Source: Aquimarina acroporae
Lineage (GTDB): Bacteria > Bacteroidota > Bacteroidia > Flavobacteriales > Flavobacteriaceae
Assembly (NCBI RefSeq): GCF_023195925.1
Contig: NZ_JALPRE010000006.1
Span: 124,001-188,000, forward strand
Direction of reading: 5' to 3'
Length of the DNA stretch: 64,000 bases
Made by a program: the position numbers and the translations under genes. Of this stretch, positions 46,004 through 55,090 are shown one piece after another. How positions within the stretch are numbered: position 1 is the stretch's first letter; every line of letters starts with the position of its first letter. The notes under the pieces were generated by a model. That model had not been told where the DNA came from and ran no database searches. It saw only the letters and a program-made list of their open reading frames with translations.

Positions 46004-46660
46004 ATGAAATTTTTCATAGACACAGCCAATCTTAAACAAATACAGGAAGCTCAGCATTTAGGAGTCTTAGATGGAGTAACTACAAATCCATCATTAATGG
46101 CAAAGGAGGGAATCACAGGAAGAGATAGTATTCTAAAGCATTATCAAAACATATGTGAAATTGTAGAAGGAGACGTATCTGCAGAGGTGATAGGCACCCA
46201 GTTTGAAGATATGATTAAAGAAGGTGAAGAATTGGCCAAGTTACACCCTCAAATTGTGGTGAAAATACCAATGATAAAAGATGGTGTAAAAGCTATCAAA
46301 TATTTTACAGATAAAGGAATAAAAACAAATTGTACGTTAGTTTTTTCTAGTGGGCAGGCTTTACTCGCTGCCAAAGCAGGAGCAACATATGTATCGCCAT
46401 TTATAGGGCGATTAGATGATGTGTCTACAGATGGACTTTCTCTTATTCAGGAGATTAGACAGATTTATGACAATTTTAATTTTAAGACAGAGATACTTGC
46501 TGCTTCTGTTAGGCACACTATGCATGTAGTAAATTGCGCTAAGATAGGAGCAGATGTTATGACCGGACCATTATCCTCTATAGAAGGATTGCTAAAACAT
46601 CCACTTACTGATAATGGTTTACAAAAGTTTTTAGAAGATGCTCAATCTTTAGGAATATAA
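46004..46660 (+). CDS. Transaldolase / fructose-6-phosphate aldolase-type
   Basis: A 218-residue short transaldolase (MipB/TalC type). The N-terminus [16 protein letters not shown] and [12 protein letters not shown] are hallmarks. The Schiff-base Lys is in IVVKIPM at about residue 86, and later blocks are [26 protein letters not shown] and ILAASVRHT. It probably runs the non-oxidative pentose phosphate step for the xylulose 5-phosphate made by XylA/XylB, although fructose-6-phosphate aldolase activity cannot be told apart from sequence. Sits inside the xylose operon. Confidence 0.95.
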   Translation: MKFFIDTANLKQIQEAQHLGVLDGVTTNPSLMAKEGITGRDSILKHYQNICEIVEGDVSAEVIGTQFEDMIKEGEELAKLHPQIVVKIPMIKDGVKAIKYFTDKGIKTNCTLVFSSGQALLAAKAGATYVSPFIGRLDDVSTDGLSLIQEIRQIYDNFNFKTEILAASVRHTMHVVNCAKIGADVMTGPLSSIEGLLKHPLTDNGLQKFLEDAQSLGI

Positions 46661-46676
46661 ATAACAATAGTTGGCT

Positions 46677-47375
46677 ATGGATTATGAAAAAATAGCAAAA
46701 GATTTTTGGGAAAATGGCTTTGTCATTTTCGAAAATTTCTTTGAAAATACTATGATGGATGAGTATAATGAAAAAATACTCGAACACTACGGTGTAAACC
46801 CCAATTGGGAACATACCAAAGAGTTTATTTCAAAATCATCGGTTGAGGTAATACCTTGGTTTCCCTATCGAGAAGGGAAAAATTATTTTGATGGCATAGA
46901 TAAACATCAAACCTTTAATACAATAACCGATCATATTTTAAAGGAAGGTTGGCAGAATTTGTATTGTATGATGATGTTCTCTAAGGCAGGAAGTAAAGGG
47001 CAGGCTTGGCATCAGGACTGTATTCCAGACGATAAAAAAAGATATAATCTGAATAGATTGGTATATACTCATGATATTACTGAGGAAACAGGAGGAGCAA
47101 TTGCTATTTTTCCTAAAACACACATCGAAGGAAGATTATCTGCAGGACTTCCTTCAGAAGATCTAGAAGGGCAACTGGTTTTTAAACCTAAAAAGGGAAC
47201 CGTAATTTTTTTACATGGACATTGCTGGCATAAAGTTTTACCTGTAAAGAAAGATAGAATATCCTCAAATTTTAGAGCCGTTCCAAAGAATACACCAGAA
47301 GATATAACAGATATCTGTGTGTATAGAAATATGTTATACAAGTTTTCAACAAGTGAGGTACTAGAAGAAAGATAA
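46677..47375 (+). CDS. Phytanoyl-CoA dioxygenase family (PhyH) protein
   Basis: A 232-residue Fe(II)/2-oxoglutarate-dependent oxygenase. The iron site is visible: AWHQDC (His112, Asp114) and FLHGHCWHKV (candidate distal His), with RISSNFR holding a likely 2-oxoglutarate Arg. I start at ATG 46677 rather than the TTG at 46671, because it gives the usual MDYEKIAKDFWENGF. No signal peptide, so cytosolic. It is unusual in a xylose operon: hydroxylation or oxidative demethylation of a modified sugar is one idea, but the substrate is unknown. Confidence 0.85.
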   Translation: MDYEKIAKDFWENGFVIFENFFENTMMDEYNEKILEHYGVNPNWEHTKEFISKSSVEVIPWFPYREGKNYFDGIDKHQTFNTITDHILKEGWQNLYCMMMFSKAGSKGQAWHQDCIPDDKKRYNLNRLVYTHDITEETGGAIAIFPKTHIEGRLSAGLPSEDLEGQLVFKPKKGTVIFLHGHCWHKVLPVKKDRISSNFRAVPKNTPEDITDICVYRNMLYKFSTSEVLEER

Positions 47376-47381
47376 GGTATT

Positions 47382-48704
47382 ATGAGGAGTTGTATGAATT
47401 TGATTCTTTTAGTTTGTGTATTCTTTTTTAGTAAAGAATCGAATAGTTATGCTCAGGAAGTATCAAAAGTAAAGGTGAAAGAAGTTAATGGGCAATACAA
47501 TTTCTACATAGATAATACAAAATTTGAAATTAGAGGAGTAGGAATAAATTACGCAGACGGTCATAACTTTAAAGCTCTTAAAGAAGCCGGAGGTAATGCT
47601 TTTCGAACATGGGGAACTTATCATGCAGATGAAGAATTAATAGCAGCCAAAAAGTATGGATTTATGGTTGCTATGGGGCTTAATATTGGAAAAGAATTAT
47701 GGGGGTTTGATTATTCTGATGACAAAGCTGTAGCAAAGCAGGTGGAACGCGTAAAAGGGATTATAAAGAAGTACAAAAATCACCCTAATCTCTTATGTTG
47801 GGTAGTGGGTAATGAACTCAATTTATTATTTGATGAGCAAGGAAATTTAAAGATGGTAAATCCTAAAGTTTATGATGCGGTAGCCGATATTGTTGACTTT
47901 ATTCATAAAGAAGACCCCAATCACCCGGTAACAACGACATTTGCCGGAGTGATTGATGCACATTTAAAAACGGCTATAGAACGTTGTCCGCAACTAGATT
48001 TTGTTTCTGTACAAGTTTATGGTGACCTGGCCACGGTAGAGGAGAAAATGAGAAATACAGGAATTAACAAACCATACTTAATTACAGAATTTGGACCAAA
48101 GGGTTTTTGGGAAATGCCCAAAACTTCGTGGAACAGGGAAATAGAAGAGGTAAGCGGGCCTAAAGCAGATGGTATTCTACATAGAATAGAAAAAGGTATT
48201 CTCAACAATAAATCTGGAAAATGTTTGGGAGGTTTTGCCTTCGAATGGGGACAAAAACAAGAACGTACACCCACTTGGTACGGAATGTTTCATAAAGATG
48301 GAAGCCAAACTGAAACTATAGATAACCTTACAAAGTTATGGACAGGCAAATACCCAGAAAATAGAGCTCCTAGAGTAGACTCTTTAAGTTTAGATGGGAA
48401 AAATGCAATTCAAAGTATACAACTGAAACCCGATAAGGAATACACCGCAAAAGTATATGCTCATGATCCTAATGATGATGAATTAAAATATCGTTGGGAA
48501 ATTTCAAAAGAAGTTGTTGTTCGTAGTAAAGGAGGAGAAAAGGAAATAGAACCGCCAATTGTATCGGTAACAGTGATTGAAGAGGAAAATGGAACCTTCA
48601 CATTTACTGCTCCTAAAGAAGGAGAATATAGAATTTTTGTATACATATATGATGGTAAAGGCAAAGTCGGAGGAGGAAATATTCCTTTTTTAGTAAAAAA
48701 TTAA
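47382..48704 (+). CDS. Secreted clan GH-A glycosidase (GH2-like catalytic domain)
   Basis: A 440-residue exported protein. Signal peptide ending YAQ (about residue 25). A TIM-barrel with GH-A features: a basic strand FEIRGVGINYADGHN, CWVVGNELNLL with acid/base Glu145, and YLITEFGPKGFWE with nucleophile Glu236. It resembles the GH2 catalytic domain but lacks the N-terminal sugar-binding domains. The C-terminal 90 residues form a PKD/cadherin-like beta domain (YAHDPNDDELKYRWEISK). In context it probably processes side chains or ends of xylan oligomers in the periplasm or on the surface. The exact activity is unknown. Confidence 0.75.
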   Translation: MRSCMNLILLVCVFFFSKESNSYAQEVSKVKVKEVNGQYNFYIDNTKFEIRGVGINYADGHNFKALKEAGGNAFRTWGTYHADEELIAAKKYGFMVAMGLNIGKELWGFDYSDDKAVAKQVERVKGIIKKYKNHPNLLCWVVGNELNLLFDEQGNLKMVNPKVYDAVADIVDFIHKEDPNHPVTTTFAGVIDAHLKTAIERCPQLDFVSVQVYGDLATVEEKMRNTGINKPYLITEFGPKGFWEMPKTSWNREIEEVSGPKADGILHRIEKGILNNKSGKCLGGFAFEWGQKQERTPTWYGMFHKDGSQTETIDNLTKLWTGKYPENRAPRVDSLSLDGKNAIQSIQLKPDKEYTAKVYAHDPNDDELKYRWEISKEVVVRSKGGEKEIEPPIVSVTVIEEENGTFTFTAPKEGEYRIFVYIYDGKGKVGGGNIPFLVKN

Positions 48705-48715
48705 TTCAGAAGAGA

Positions 48716-49699
48716 ATGGGATTACATAAAGTTCGGTGGGGAATATTAGGGCTGGGAAATATTGCTAACCAGTTCGCAAAAGATATGGCTTTAGTACCAG
48801 ATGCAGAATTGGTAGCAGTAGGTTCTAGAAGTATGGATAAAGCAGTTGATTTTGCACAAAAGTATGGAGCGCAGAGAGCCTATAATACTTATGATCAGGT
48901 TATCAACGATGGAGAGGTAGATATTATATACATTGCTACCCCACATAATTCCCATGCAGAGTTAACCATTCAATCGTTAAACGCTGGTAAACATGTATTG
49001 TGTGAAAAACCAGTAGCTCTCAATTTTTCTGAAACTGTAAAAATGGTAGAAGCTTCCAAAACTAATGGTAAGTTCTTTATGGAAGCTTTCTGGACGAGAT
49101 TTAACCCATCTATCAGAGAAGTGTATTCTAAAGTAGATCAAAACGAAATAGGAGATATAAAATATATTAACGCCGATTTTGCATTTAATATTGGTGTAGC
49201 TACCGGACGAATGATTGATCCTTTATTAGGAGGAGGATCTTTAATGGATATGGGAGTGTATCCTTTGTTTTTAAGCTATTTGGTTTTGGGAAAGCCTAAA
49301 GAAATTTTGGCAGCATCAAATTTTTATGCCACTGGAGCAGATAAGCAAACATCCATAATTTTACAATATCAAGATGCACAGGCAGTACTGCATAGTAGTT
49401 TTGTGTCGCCATCAGATATGAAGGCTACAGTAAGTGGTACAGAAGGGAGAATCAGGATTAATTCGATTTGGCACGAAACTCAATCCTATACGGTAATTAA
49501 AAATAACCATGAAGTTGATTATCATTTTCCAACTAAGGGAAAAGGGTTTACCTATGAGATTGAAGAATGTCATCGATGTATTCATGAGAAGAAATTAGAA
49601 AGTGATTTATGGTCTCATGAAGATAGTCTCAATTTAATTCAGATGGTAGACGAAGTAAGGAAACAGACTGGGTTAGAGTTCGCATCCCAGGAAAATTAA
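48716..49699 (+). CDS. Gfo/Idh/MocA family oxidoreductase
   Basis: A 327-residue cytosolic NAD(P)-dependent sugar dehydrogenase. Rossmann motif GILGLGNIANQFA, then CEKPVALNF with the conserved Lys of the family and a C-terminal GFO_IDH_MocA_C domain with FMEAFWTRFNP. The nearest types are dihydrodiol dehydrogenase and D-xylose 1-dehydrogenase. In this operon it may oxidise xylose or a modified xylose, giving an alternative to XylA. No signal peptide. It lies 12 nt after the GH-A gene and 21 nt before the MFS gene. Confidence 0.9.
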   Translation: MGLHKVRWGILGLGNIANQFAKDMALVPDAELVAVGSRSMDKAVDFAQKYGAQRAYNTYDQVINDGEVDIIYIATPHNSHAELTIQSLNAGKHVLCEKPVALNFSETVKMVEASKTNGKFFMEAFWTRFNPSIREVYSKVDQNEIGDIKYINADFAFNIGVATGRMIDPLLGGGSLMDMGVYPLFLSYLVLGKPKEILAASNFYATGADKQTSIILQYQDAQAVLHSSFVSPSDMKATVSGTEGRIRINSIWHETQSYTVIKNNHEVDYHFPTKGKGFTYEIEECHRCIHEKKLESDLWSHEDSLNLIQMVDEVRKQTGLEFASQEN

Positions 49700-49719
49700 A
49701 ATAACAAGGAATAACAGAT

Positions 49720-51258
49720 ATGTCAGGAAAATCAATTTTCATAGCTTTTGTAGTGTCTCTAGGTGGATTTTTATTCGGTTTTGATGCGGGAATTATTTCT
49801 GGGGTTATGGATTATGCAGGACCTCAATTTGCACTAACCGATGCACAATGGGGATGGGTAGTGAGTTCACCATCATTTGCAGCGATGTTTGCAATGCTTG
49901 TCTCAGGAAGGATTAGTGATGTAGTGGGAAGAAAGAAAATCTTGATATTAGTGGCTTTTTTTTACGCGTTATCTGCGTTACTTTCTGCATATGCAATTTC
50001 CTATCAAATGCTCTATTTGGCAAGAATGATTGGTGGTTTGGCTTTTGGGGCTGCTTTAATCTTAGCACCAACATACATTGCCGAAATATCAATAGCCAAA
50101 AACAGAGGGAAACTAGTCTCTATACAGCAATTAAATATTGTACTGGGTTTTTTTGCTGCCTTCCTTTGTAATAATTATTTAAATAGTTTGAATTCAAATG
50201 GTGAGAGCTTTTTGACTGATGAAAACGTATGGAGGTGGATGTTAGGAATCGAGCTTATCCCTGCATTATTATATTTTCTACTACTCTTTTTTGTTCCTAA
50301 GAGCCCTAGATGGCTTTTTGTTAAGAATAAAACCAAAGAGGCTGTAGAAGTACTAGAAGGATTATATGGAAAACAGTTAGCAGAGTCTGAAAGTAAAACT
50401 ATACTAGAGTCTATTAATCAGGAAAAAAACAAACAAAAAGTAGCAATTACCGAACTTTTTATGCCTGGGTTGAGGTTTATCCTAATCGTGGGACTTGCAA
50501 TAGGTGTATTACAGCAAATAACAGGTATAAATGCTATTTATTTTTATGCAACTTCCATATTTAAACAAACAGGAATCGGTACTGATGCAGCCTTTACCTC
50601 TGGAGTTTTATTAAGTTTTACCACCGTTGTTTTTACGATTGTAGCAATGTTTCTTATTGATAAAATGGGTAGGCGTCCTTTAATGATCATAGGAATAGGA
50701 GGAATAGCCGTTAGTCTTCTGTTATGTGCCTATGGGTTTAATAATGCAACTTATCAGCTTACTTCAAAAGATATTAGCGCTTTTGAAGAAGTAGATCAAA
50801 CTAAATTAAGCCATATCGTTGGAGTTACTTTTGATTCTGACGTGGATTTCAAAAACGAAATGAAATTAGCGCTGGGGAATCAGGAATATGCGAAAAAGGA
50901 AGGTGCGATTTTGGAAGCAGCAATAGATATGAATGCCAGTTTAGTACTCATAGGAATTTTAGGTTTTATAGCATGTTTTGCTTTTTCATTGGGACCAGTA
51001 ATGTGGGTTATGCTTTCAGAAATGTATCCCAATAATTATAGAGGTTTAGCCATTGGTTTTATAGGGTTTGTTAACTCCTTTGCAAGTTGGTTGGTGCAGC
51101 AGGTATTTCCTTGGGAACTTTCAAACTTAGGTAATGCGATGAGTTTTCTGATTTTTGGAGTTATAGCTTTGGTAGGATTTTTTGTGCTTCTTAAAATTTT
51201 GCCAGAGACCAAAGGTAAATCGTTGGAAGAACTAGAAAAAGAATTGGTAAAAGCTTAG
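49720..51258 (+). CDS. MFS sugar porter (XylE-like)
   Basis: A 512-residue sugar:H+ symporter with 12 helices. Sugar-porter motifs are GFLFGFDAGIISG, GRISDVVGRKK, the RGKLVSIQQLNI region, LQQITGINAIYFYA, DKMGRRPL and PETKGKSLEELE at the C-terminus. About 65 residues are inserted between helices 9 and 10 (about 343-408) and are mostly polar, probably an outer-facing loop. In this operon the cargo is probably xylose. It is the second monosaccharide transporter of the operon after the SSS family member. Confidence 0.95.
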   Translation: MSGKSIFIAFVVSLGGFLFGFDAGIISGVMDYAGPQFALTDAQWGWVVSSPSFAAMFAMLVSGRISDVVGRKKILILVAFFYALSALLSAYAISYQMLYLARMIGGLAFGAALILAPTYIAEISIAKNRGKLVSIQQLNIVLGFFAAFLCNNYLNSLNSNGESFLTDENVWRWMLGIELIPALLYFLLLFFVPKSPRWLFVKNKTKEAVEVLEGLYGKQLAESESKTILESINQEKNKQKVAITELFMPGLRFILIVGLAIGVLQQITGINAIYFYATSIFKQTGIGTDAAFTSGVLLSFTTVVFTIVAMFLIDKMGRRPLMIIGIGGIAVSLLLCAYGFNNATYQLTSKDISAFEEVDQTKLSHIVGVTFDSDVDFKNEMKLALGNQEYAKKEGAILEAAIDMNASLVLIGILGFIACFAFSLGPVMWVMLSEMYPNNYRGLAIGFIGFVNSFASWLVQQVFPWELSNLGNAMSFLIFGVIALVGFFVLLKILPETKGKSLEELEKELVKA

Positions 51259-51266
51259 AAAATTAT

Positions 51267-52862
51267 ATGAATTTGATTCAAAATCCGATATTGAGAGGTT
51301 TTAACCCCGATCCTTCTATAATAAGAGTAGGGGACGATTATTATATTGCTACTTCTACGTTTGAGTGGTTTCCGGGAGTGCAAATACACCATTCCAAAGA
51401 TCTTAAGAATTGGAAAGTGATTGCTCAACCTCTAAATAGATTGTCGCAGTTAGATATGAAAGGAGTTCCCGATTCCTGCGGGGTATGGGCACCATGCTTA
51501 TCATATCATGACGGAGTTTTTTATTTGGTGTATTCTAATGTTAAATCTTTTGATGGAGTGTGGAAAGACACTCCTAATTACTTAGTGAGTACAAATGATA
51601 TAAAGGGTGAATGGTCAAATCCAGTTTATTTGTCTTCAAGAGGGTTTGATGGTTCTATGTTTCATGATCTTGACGGTAAAAAGTACTATTTAAATATGTT
51701 ACTCGATCATCGAAGTAATAAGCTTTTTGGAGGTATCGAAATACAAGAATACGATCCGGTTAAACAAGAATTGATTGGAGAAGTGAAGTACCTTCATAAA
51801 GGAACTTATTTAGGTTGTACAGAAGGACCACATATATTTAGAAGAGGAGATTATTATTATTTAATACTAGCCGAGGGAGGTACAGAATATGGGCATGCTC
51901 TATCTATTGCACGTTCAAGATCATTACATGGTCCTTATGAAACTCATCCCAATACTGCAGTTATTACTAGTGCTCATAATGTGCCTTATAAGCTTCAAAA
52001 ATCTGGGCATGGGGACTTTGTTGAAACTGAAGATGGTCGTTGGTTTGCCGTGTTTTTAGTGGGTAGGCCAATTAAAGAAAGGGGTAGATGTATACTTGGT
52101 AGAGAAACAGCTATAGAAGAAATCTTTTGGAAGAATGATTGGCCGTATTTAAAAAATGAATCTAAATTACCTAGATTGGAAATTCCAGGATTACTAACGG
52201 AAGATATCCAGCCAAATAATAACAATAAACGATATGAATTTGATGATGATATATTGAGTTCAGATTTTCAATCCTTACGAATTCCAAGAACAAATACGTG
52301 GTGCTCCTTGACTGAAAGAGCTGGGTTTTTAAGGTTAAAAGGAAAAGAAAGCCTTACTTCTACTCATACTCAGGCTTTGGTGGCGAGACGAGTACAACAC
52401 TTTAAAATTGAAGCCAGTACCTCATTAGAGTTTCAACCTGAGACGATTTTGGAAATGGCAGGCCTTGTGTTTTATTATAATACAGGGCATTACCACTACC
52501 TTCATGTAACCTCAGACTATGAAGGTACAAAGAGGTTACTTCGGGTTATATCTTCAGATCACTTTGAAATGTATGAACAGGAACGGGAAATAGAAATACC
52601 GCAAGATGTACACCCTGTTTTGAAAGGAGTTTTAGATCATAGTAAACTTCAGTTCTATTACAGTATTGATCAAGGAAAGACATTCAAATCAATAGGGCAA
52701 ACTCTGGACGCAAGTATATTATCTGATGACTACGTAAGAGAGCGGGATGAAAGATACAGACCAGCATTTACCGGAATGTTTGTAGGTATGTGTTGTCAGG
52801 ATTTATCACAAAACAAAAAGCATGCAGATTTCGATTGGTTCGAGTATAAAGAAATACACTAA
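51267..52862 (+). CDS. GH43 beta-xylosidase, cytosolic
   Basis: A 531-residue glycosidase of GH43 with the layout of subfamily 11 beta-xylosidases: a five-bladed propeller at about 1-310 and a C-terminal beta-sandwich (about 325-530). The catalytic residues expected are Asp in NPDPSIIRVGDDYYIA, an Asp in SRGFDGSMFHD and Glu in GCTEGPHIF. There is no signal peptide, so it is likely to cleave short xylo-oligomers after import into the cytosol. Whether it accepts beta-1,3-linked substrates is not evident from sequence. 9 nt after the MFS gene, 12 nt before the GH26 gene. Confidence 0.93.
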   Translation: MNLIQNPILRGFNPDPSIIRVGDDYYIATSTFEWFPGVQIHHSKDLKNWKVIAQPLNRLSQLDMKGVPDSCGVWAPCLSYHDGVFYLVYSNVKSFDGVWKDTPNYLVSTNDIKGEWSNPVYLSSRGFDGSMFHDLDGKKYYLNMLLDHRSNKLFGGIEIQEYDPVKQELIGEVKYLHKGTYLGCTEGPHIFRRGDYYYLILAEGGTEYGHALSIARSRSLHGPYETHPNTAVITSAHNVPYKLQKSGHGDFVETEDGRWFAVFLVGRPIKERGRCILGRETAIEEIFWKNDWPYLKNESKLPRLEIPGLLTEDIQPNNNNKRYEFDDDILSSDFQSLRIPRTNTWCSLTERAGFLRLKGKESLTSTHTQALVARRVQHFKIEASTSLEFQPETILEMAGLVFYYNTGHYHYLHVTSDYEGTKRLLRVISSDHFEMYEQEREIEIPQDVHPVLKGVLDHSKLQFYYSIDQGKTFKSIGQTLDASILSDDYVRERDERYRPAFTGMFVGMCCQDLSQNKKHADFDWFEYKEIH

Positions 52863-52873
52863 AAACAAAAAAG

Positions 52874-54028
52874 ATGGATAAAAAAATATGGGCTTTAATA
52901 CTGGCTTCAACACTGATATGGAGCTGTAAAAAAATTGATTCTGAAAAAGATAAATCAGTAGAAGTAGAGGTACAGGAATCGACAGAGACCCCGACAAGGG
53001 CACTGGCAAAATTTGAACCTAAAAAAGGGGAGGTATTATTATTTGTTGGACAGGAATTAGAAGCGGTTGGGGGGCTTGAAAAATATAATGATGGGTATTT
53101 GGATCATTTTGAGAAACCTGCAGGATGGACAACCTATACCAATATTAATCCAGGGGAGAACTCTTTTGGTAGAATACAAGAAGGTTTAGATGGAATCTAC
53201 GATACCCATGACTGGGGAGATAATGACTACAATGCAAGTCTACAGTTGGCAGATAAAGATTATGATAATATGGCTCTTGCCATAGGTCTTCAATTTGTAA
53301 ATCACGAAGAAAAAGTAGCCGATGGCACTCATGATCAATACATTCACAAATTGGCAGATTTTTTATTATCACTTGGTAAAAGACCAGTGTTTTTACGTAT
53401 TGCTTATGAGTTCGATGGAGAACCTTGGAATCATTATGATAAAGAGAGTACTAAAAAAGCATATATCCGAATGGTAAACATACTCAGAGAAAGAGGGGTA
53501 AAAAATACAGCATATGTGTGGCAATCTACAGGGTTTATGTCGCCCAATGAAGGAGATTTAGAGTCATGGTATCCGGGAGATGAATATGTAGATTGGCTAG
53601 GTTTTTCTTTCTTTAATAGATGGGCAGAACAAAAAATGATAGATTTTGCGCGAAAAAAGGGAAAACCAGTCTTTATAGCTGAAGCTTCTCCAACCATTAC
53701 ACATCCAGATTTTGATAAAAACACCGGAAATACAAAAGAAATACAACTTGATAATCCTGCTCAAGCGGAAGAAGCCTGGAACGAATGGTTTGTGCCTTTC
53801 TTTAAAACTATTGATGATAATCCCGATGTGATAAAAGCGGTACATTACATAAATTGTCACTGGGATTCTCATAGAATGTGGTTTGATAACCCAACTTTTA
53901 AAAGAGTTGATGCTAGACTACACCTAAGTGATACGATAAGTAAGCGTTGGAGAAAAGAGACTTCAAAACCAAAATATATCAAATCTTCTCCCGATCTTTA
54001 TGATAATCTCTGGAACTCGAAAAACTAA
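52874..54028 (+). CDS. GH26 lipoprotein, probable beta-1,3-xylanase
   Basis: A 384-residue surface or periplasmic lipoprotein (lipobox IWSC, Cys18, then an acidic linker). The GH26 domain from about 53 to 360 carries acid/base Glu179 in FLRIAYEFDGEPWN and nucleophile Glu270 in VFIAEASP. The segments WYPGDEYVDWLGFSFF and VHYINCHWDSHRMWF match the pattern of marine beta-1,3-xylanases of GH26 more than beta-mannanases. It would trim polymer or long oligomers next to SusCD. Its stop and the following galM-like gene are in the same frame, 12 nt apart. Substrate by inference from motifs and from xylA/xylB. Confidence 0.85.
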   Translation: MDKKIWALILASTLIWSCKKIDSEKDKSVEVEVQESTETPTRALAKFEPKKGEVLLFVGQELEAVGGLEKYNDGYLDHFEKPAGWTTYTNINPGENSFGRIQEGLDGIYDTHDWGDNDYNASLQLADKDYDNMALAIGLQFVNHEEKVADGTHDQYIHKLADFLLSLGKRPVFLRIAYEFDGEPWNHYDKESTKKAYIRMVNILRERGVKNTAYVWQSTGFMSPNEGDLESWYPGDEYVDWLGFSFFNRWAEQKMIDFARKKGKPVFIAEASPTITHPDFDKNTGNTKEIQLDNPAQAEEAWNEWFVPFFKTIDDNPDVIKAVHYINCHWDSHRMWFDNPTFKRVDARLHLSDTISKRWRKETSKPKYIKSSPDLYDNLWNSKN

Positions 54029-54040
54029 AATCTAATACTC

Positions 54041-55090
54041 TTGAAAACCAAATCACAAAGTATAAAACAGAAATCATTAGGATTTCACGCAAATAAAGAA
54101 TTGTTTGCTATTTCTGTAAGTAACAATAAGGGGTCAAAGCTCTCACTAACTAATTTCGCTGCATCCATTATGAGTATGGAGGTTAAAAATAAAAGTGGGG
54201 GTTTTACTAATGTTGTTGTAGGTTTTGATGATTTGAATGACTACGTAGAAAAATCAGTAGATAAGGTCTCCAGATTTCTAGGAGCCTCTATAGGAAGATA
54301 TTCTGGTCGAATTTCAGGAGATGGTATTACTGTAAATAATGTGCATTACCCTATTTATAATGAACAAAGGGTACATTTGCATGGCGGTAAGCATGGATTT
54401 GATGAAAGAGTTTGGGATATCGAATATATAGATGAAGATAATCAAGCTGTGACCTTCTCTTATTTTAGTGAACACCTTGAAGAAGGCTACCCTGGAAATT
54501 TATGGGTGAAAGTAATCTATCAATTAACGGATGACGATGAGCTTAGAATAACCTATAGGGCGGTTTCAGATCAGGATACGGTAATTAATTTGACCAATCA
54601 CGCCTATTATAATCTAAATGGAGAAGGTTCTGTTTTGGATCATGTATTACAATTAAATTGTTCAAACTATTTAGAAGTTGATGAAAAACAGATCCCTACG
54701 GGTAGTTTGAAAAATGTTGAAAACACTAGGTTCGATTATAGAAAACCAAAAGAATTGAAAAAGCTCTCAGAAACTGGGATTATTGATGATACTTTGGTTT
54801 TTGAAGATAGAATTAATGGCAATAATGCTGTGATTTTTTCACCAAAAACTGGGATTAGTATGGCAGTGCAAACAAATCAACCATCAGTGGTGATATTTAC
54901 TCCTAAAAAATTTGAAGATTGGAAGTTCAAAAACGATACCACCTATGGTAAATTTCCTGCCATATGTTTTGAAACTCAAAATTACCCCGATGCACCTAAT
55001 CATTTAAATTTCCCATCAAGTGTTTTGAAAGCAAATGAGCACTATGAAAATTATACGTCTTTAAAGTTCAAGACTGCTGATGATCAATAA
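54041..55090 (+). CDS. Aldose 1-epimerase
   Basis: Mutarotase interconverting alpha and beta anomers of sugars such as xylose, needed for rapid isomerase use. 349 residues. Motifs are GRYSGRISGDGI, VHLHGGKHGFDERVWD (conserved His), TNHAYYNLNGEG (second His) and FETQNYPDAPN (catalytic Glu). The start is TTG 54041, because the only in-frame upstream stop is the TAA of the GH26 gene and the first ATG would remove the N-terminal strand. Last gene of the xylose operon; its 3' end overlaps the convergent LacI-type gene by 7 bp. Confidence 0.93.
   Translation: MKTKSQSIKQKSLGFHANKELFAISVSNNKGSKLSLTNFAASIMSMEVKNKSGGFTNVVVGFDDLNDYVEKSVDKVSRFLGASIGRYSGRISGDGITVNNVHYPIYNEQRVHLHGGKHGFDERVWDIEYIDEDNQAVTFSYFSEHLEEGYPGNLWVKVIYQLTDDDELRITYRAVSDQDTVINLTNHAYYNLNGEGSVLDHVLQLNCSNYLEVDEKQIPTGSLKNVENTRFDYRKPKELKKLSETGIIDDTLVFEDRINGNNAVIFSPKTGISMAVQTNQPSVVIFTPKKFEDWKFKNDTTYGKFPAICFETQNYPDAPNHLNFPSSVLKANEHYENYTSLKFKTADDQ

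Noticed and set aside
52874..54028. GH26 lipoprotein as beta-1,4-mannanase
   Set aside because: Context is entirely xylose catabolism and the motifs around the catalytic residues look like beta-1,3-xylanases; mannanase remains possible but is less supported.
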